From NCBI GenBank assembly GCA_964409355.1, contig CAYPDC010000047.1, positions 1 to 28,496 of the forward strand: 28,496 nucleotides of DNA. Reading direction: 5' to 3'. Positions within the stretch are counted from its first letter, which is position 1; the number at the start of each line of letters is the position of its first letter. A program made the position numbers and the translations under genes. Positions 28,099 to 28,496 of this stretch are shown here, in pieces. Under the pieces are notes generated by a model. The model had not been told where the DNA came from, did no database searches, and saw only the letters and a list, made by a program, of their open reading frames with translations. This DNA comes from PCC-10605 sp964409355 (GTDB taxonomy: Bacteria; Cyanobacteriota; Cyanobacteriia; Cyanobacteriales; Cyanobacteriaceae).

Positions 28099-28318
28099 CA
28101 ATTTCTTTTATTTGATAGTTTTTAATATCTGCTTCTGCTTTCTCAATCAGTCGATTTAATTTACCATTTTCCCAGTCATGTTTCATTTGTTTATCCCATT
28201 GATCATCATCAAAATTACTGTCTATTAATTCAGTGAGAATACGAGTGGCAATCTTGTCTTGTTCTTCTGCTGTGAGTTGTTGCATTTTATTTATAGCTTG
28301 TTGTAAAAGTTTAGTCAC
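28076..28318 (-). CDS. Antitoxin of the RelE-type pair
   Basis: An 80-residue acidic protein (MTKLLQQAINKMQQLTAEEQ). The helical N-terminus with LTAEEQDKIATRILTEL is common in small cyanobacterial antitoxins before RelE-type toxins. The WDKQMKHDWENGKLNRLIEKAEAD tail is likely the toxin-binding part. Its promoter should lie between 28319 and 28390, which is AT-rich. Confidence 0.8.
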   Translation of the reverse strand: MTKLLQQAINKMQQLTAEEQDKIATRILTELIDSNFDDDQWDKQMKHDWENGKLNRLIEKAEADIKNYQIKEIDEILCNS

Positions 28319-28393
28319 GATATTTTATTAAGGTCTGTTATTTTACTTCATATATTTTACTTGATTTTAATTTTTTTCATAAAATTTGTGTAG

Positions 28394-28450
28394 TTTGGAG
28401 GGCGCTGGTTTGAGGTGGAGGGCGCCGGTTTGAGATGGAGGGCGATCGCA
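28394..28450. repeat. GGAGGGCGCTGG repeats, right set
   Basis: Three copies, TTGGAGGGCGCTGGTT, GAGGTGGAGGGCGCCGGTT and GAGATGGAGGGCGATCGC, the last merging into a HIP1 octamer. The same unit as at 27781-27838 encloses the RelE pair. Confidence 0.85.
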
Positions 28451-28496
28451 CCCTTATATTTTAACTTGACATTTCTTCTGATAGTGAGTCCATAAA

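Overview
The window comes from an AT-rich cyanobacterium. It carries oxygenic-phototroph genes (gun4, atpB/atpC, ndhD1, bvdR, acsF, a cyanobacterial-type hfq, a DUF1830 gene) and many HIP1-type GCGATCGC octamers. Gene content and composition resemble small unicellular chroococcaleans such as Geminocystis or Cyanobacterium. That placement is inference; no database search was possible.

Positions 1-14400 are mostly core genome. In order they hold an 8-bp minisatellite, a DUF92/VTE6-like membrane protein, gun4, atpB-atpC with a hairpin between them, tRNA-Ser(CGA), ndhD1, an FHA-PAS-GGDEF-EAL signalling protein, bvdR, acsF, a decayed insertion-element region, a DUF1830 gene, dapF and a divergent hfq. 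Three tetrapyrrole genes (gun4, bvdR, acsF) plus a 3' scrap of hemF lie within 12.5 kb. The element region (11835-12380) keeps a ribbon-helix-helix gene and what looks like the 3' omega-RNA end of an IS200/IS605 TnpB element, with no tnpB. Its right end abuts the hemF remnant in the hemF reading frame.

Positions 14477-16422 hold a MerR-like regulator and a von Willebrand A protein, apparently one operon.

Positions 16390-28496 are an accessory region. The first part (16490-19836) looks like cassettes: xisH-xisI, an acidic protein of unknown function, an AbrB-like/PUA-like protein and a pentapeptide-repeat protein. The first three units each begin with the same leader of about 65 bp. Two further leader copies lie at 25818 and 27044. 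The last 30 bp of the VWA gene and the sequence after it recur at 25851-25895, so 9.4 kb of accessory DNA lies between direct repeats.

Positions 19837-28318 are dense in toxin-antitoxin (TA) genes and DNA methyltransferases in every stage of decay. A roughly 2-kb unit (DUF2281 antitoxin, PIN toxin, C5-cytosine methyltransferase, CGATCG-rich array) is present twice in tandem and has decayed reciprocally. One copy keeps an intact methyltransferase and has lost the TA pair. The other keeps the antitoxin but has an internally deleted toxin and a methyltransferase with a nonsense codon. A third methyltransferase lacks its catalytic segment. Also present are a complete PIN pair (20176-20810), a Phd-RelE pair with a spoiled toxin C-terminus, a DUF2442 gene followed by a 99-bp MITE with a perfect 6-bp target duplication, a complete vapBC-like pair (25930-26666), an orphan antitoxin, another acidic unknown protein with its own leader, and a complete RelE-type pair at the right end.
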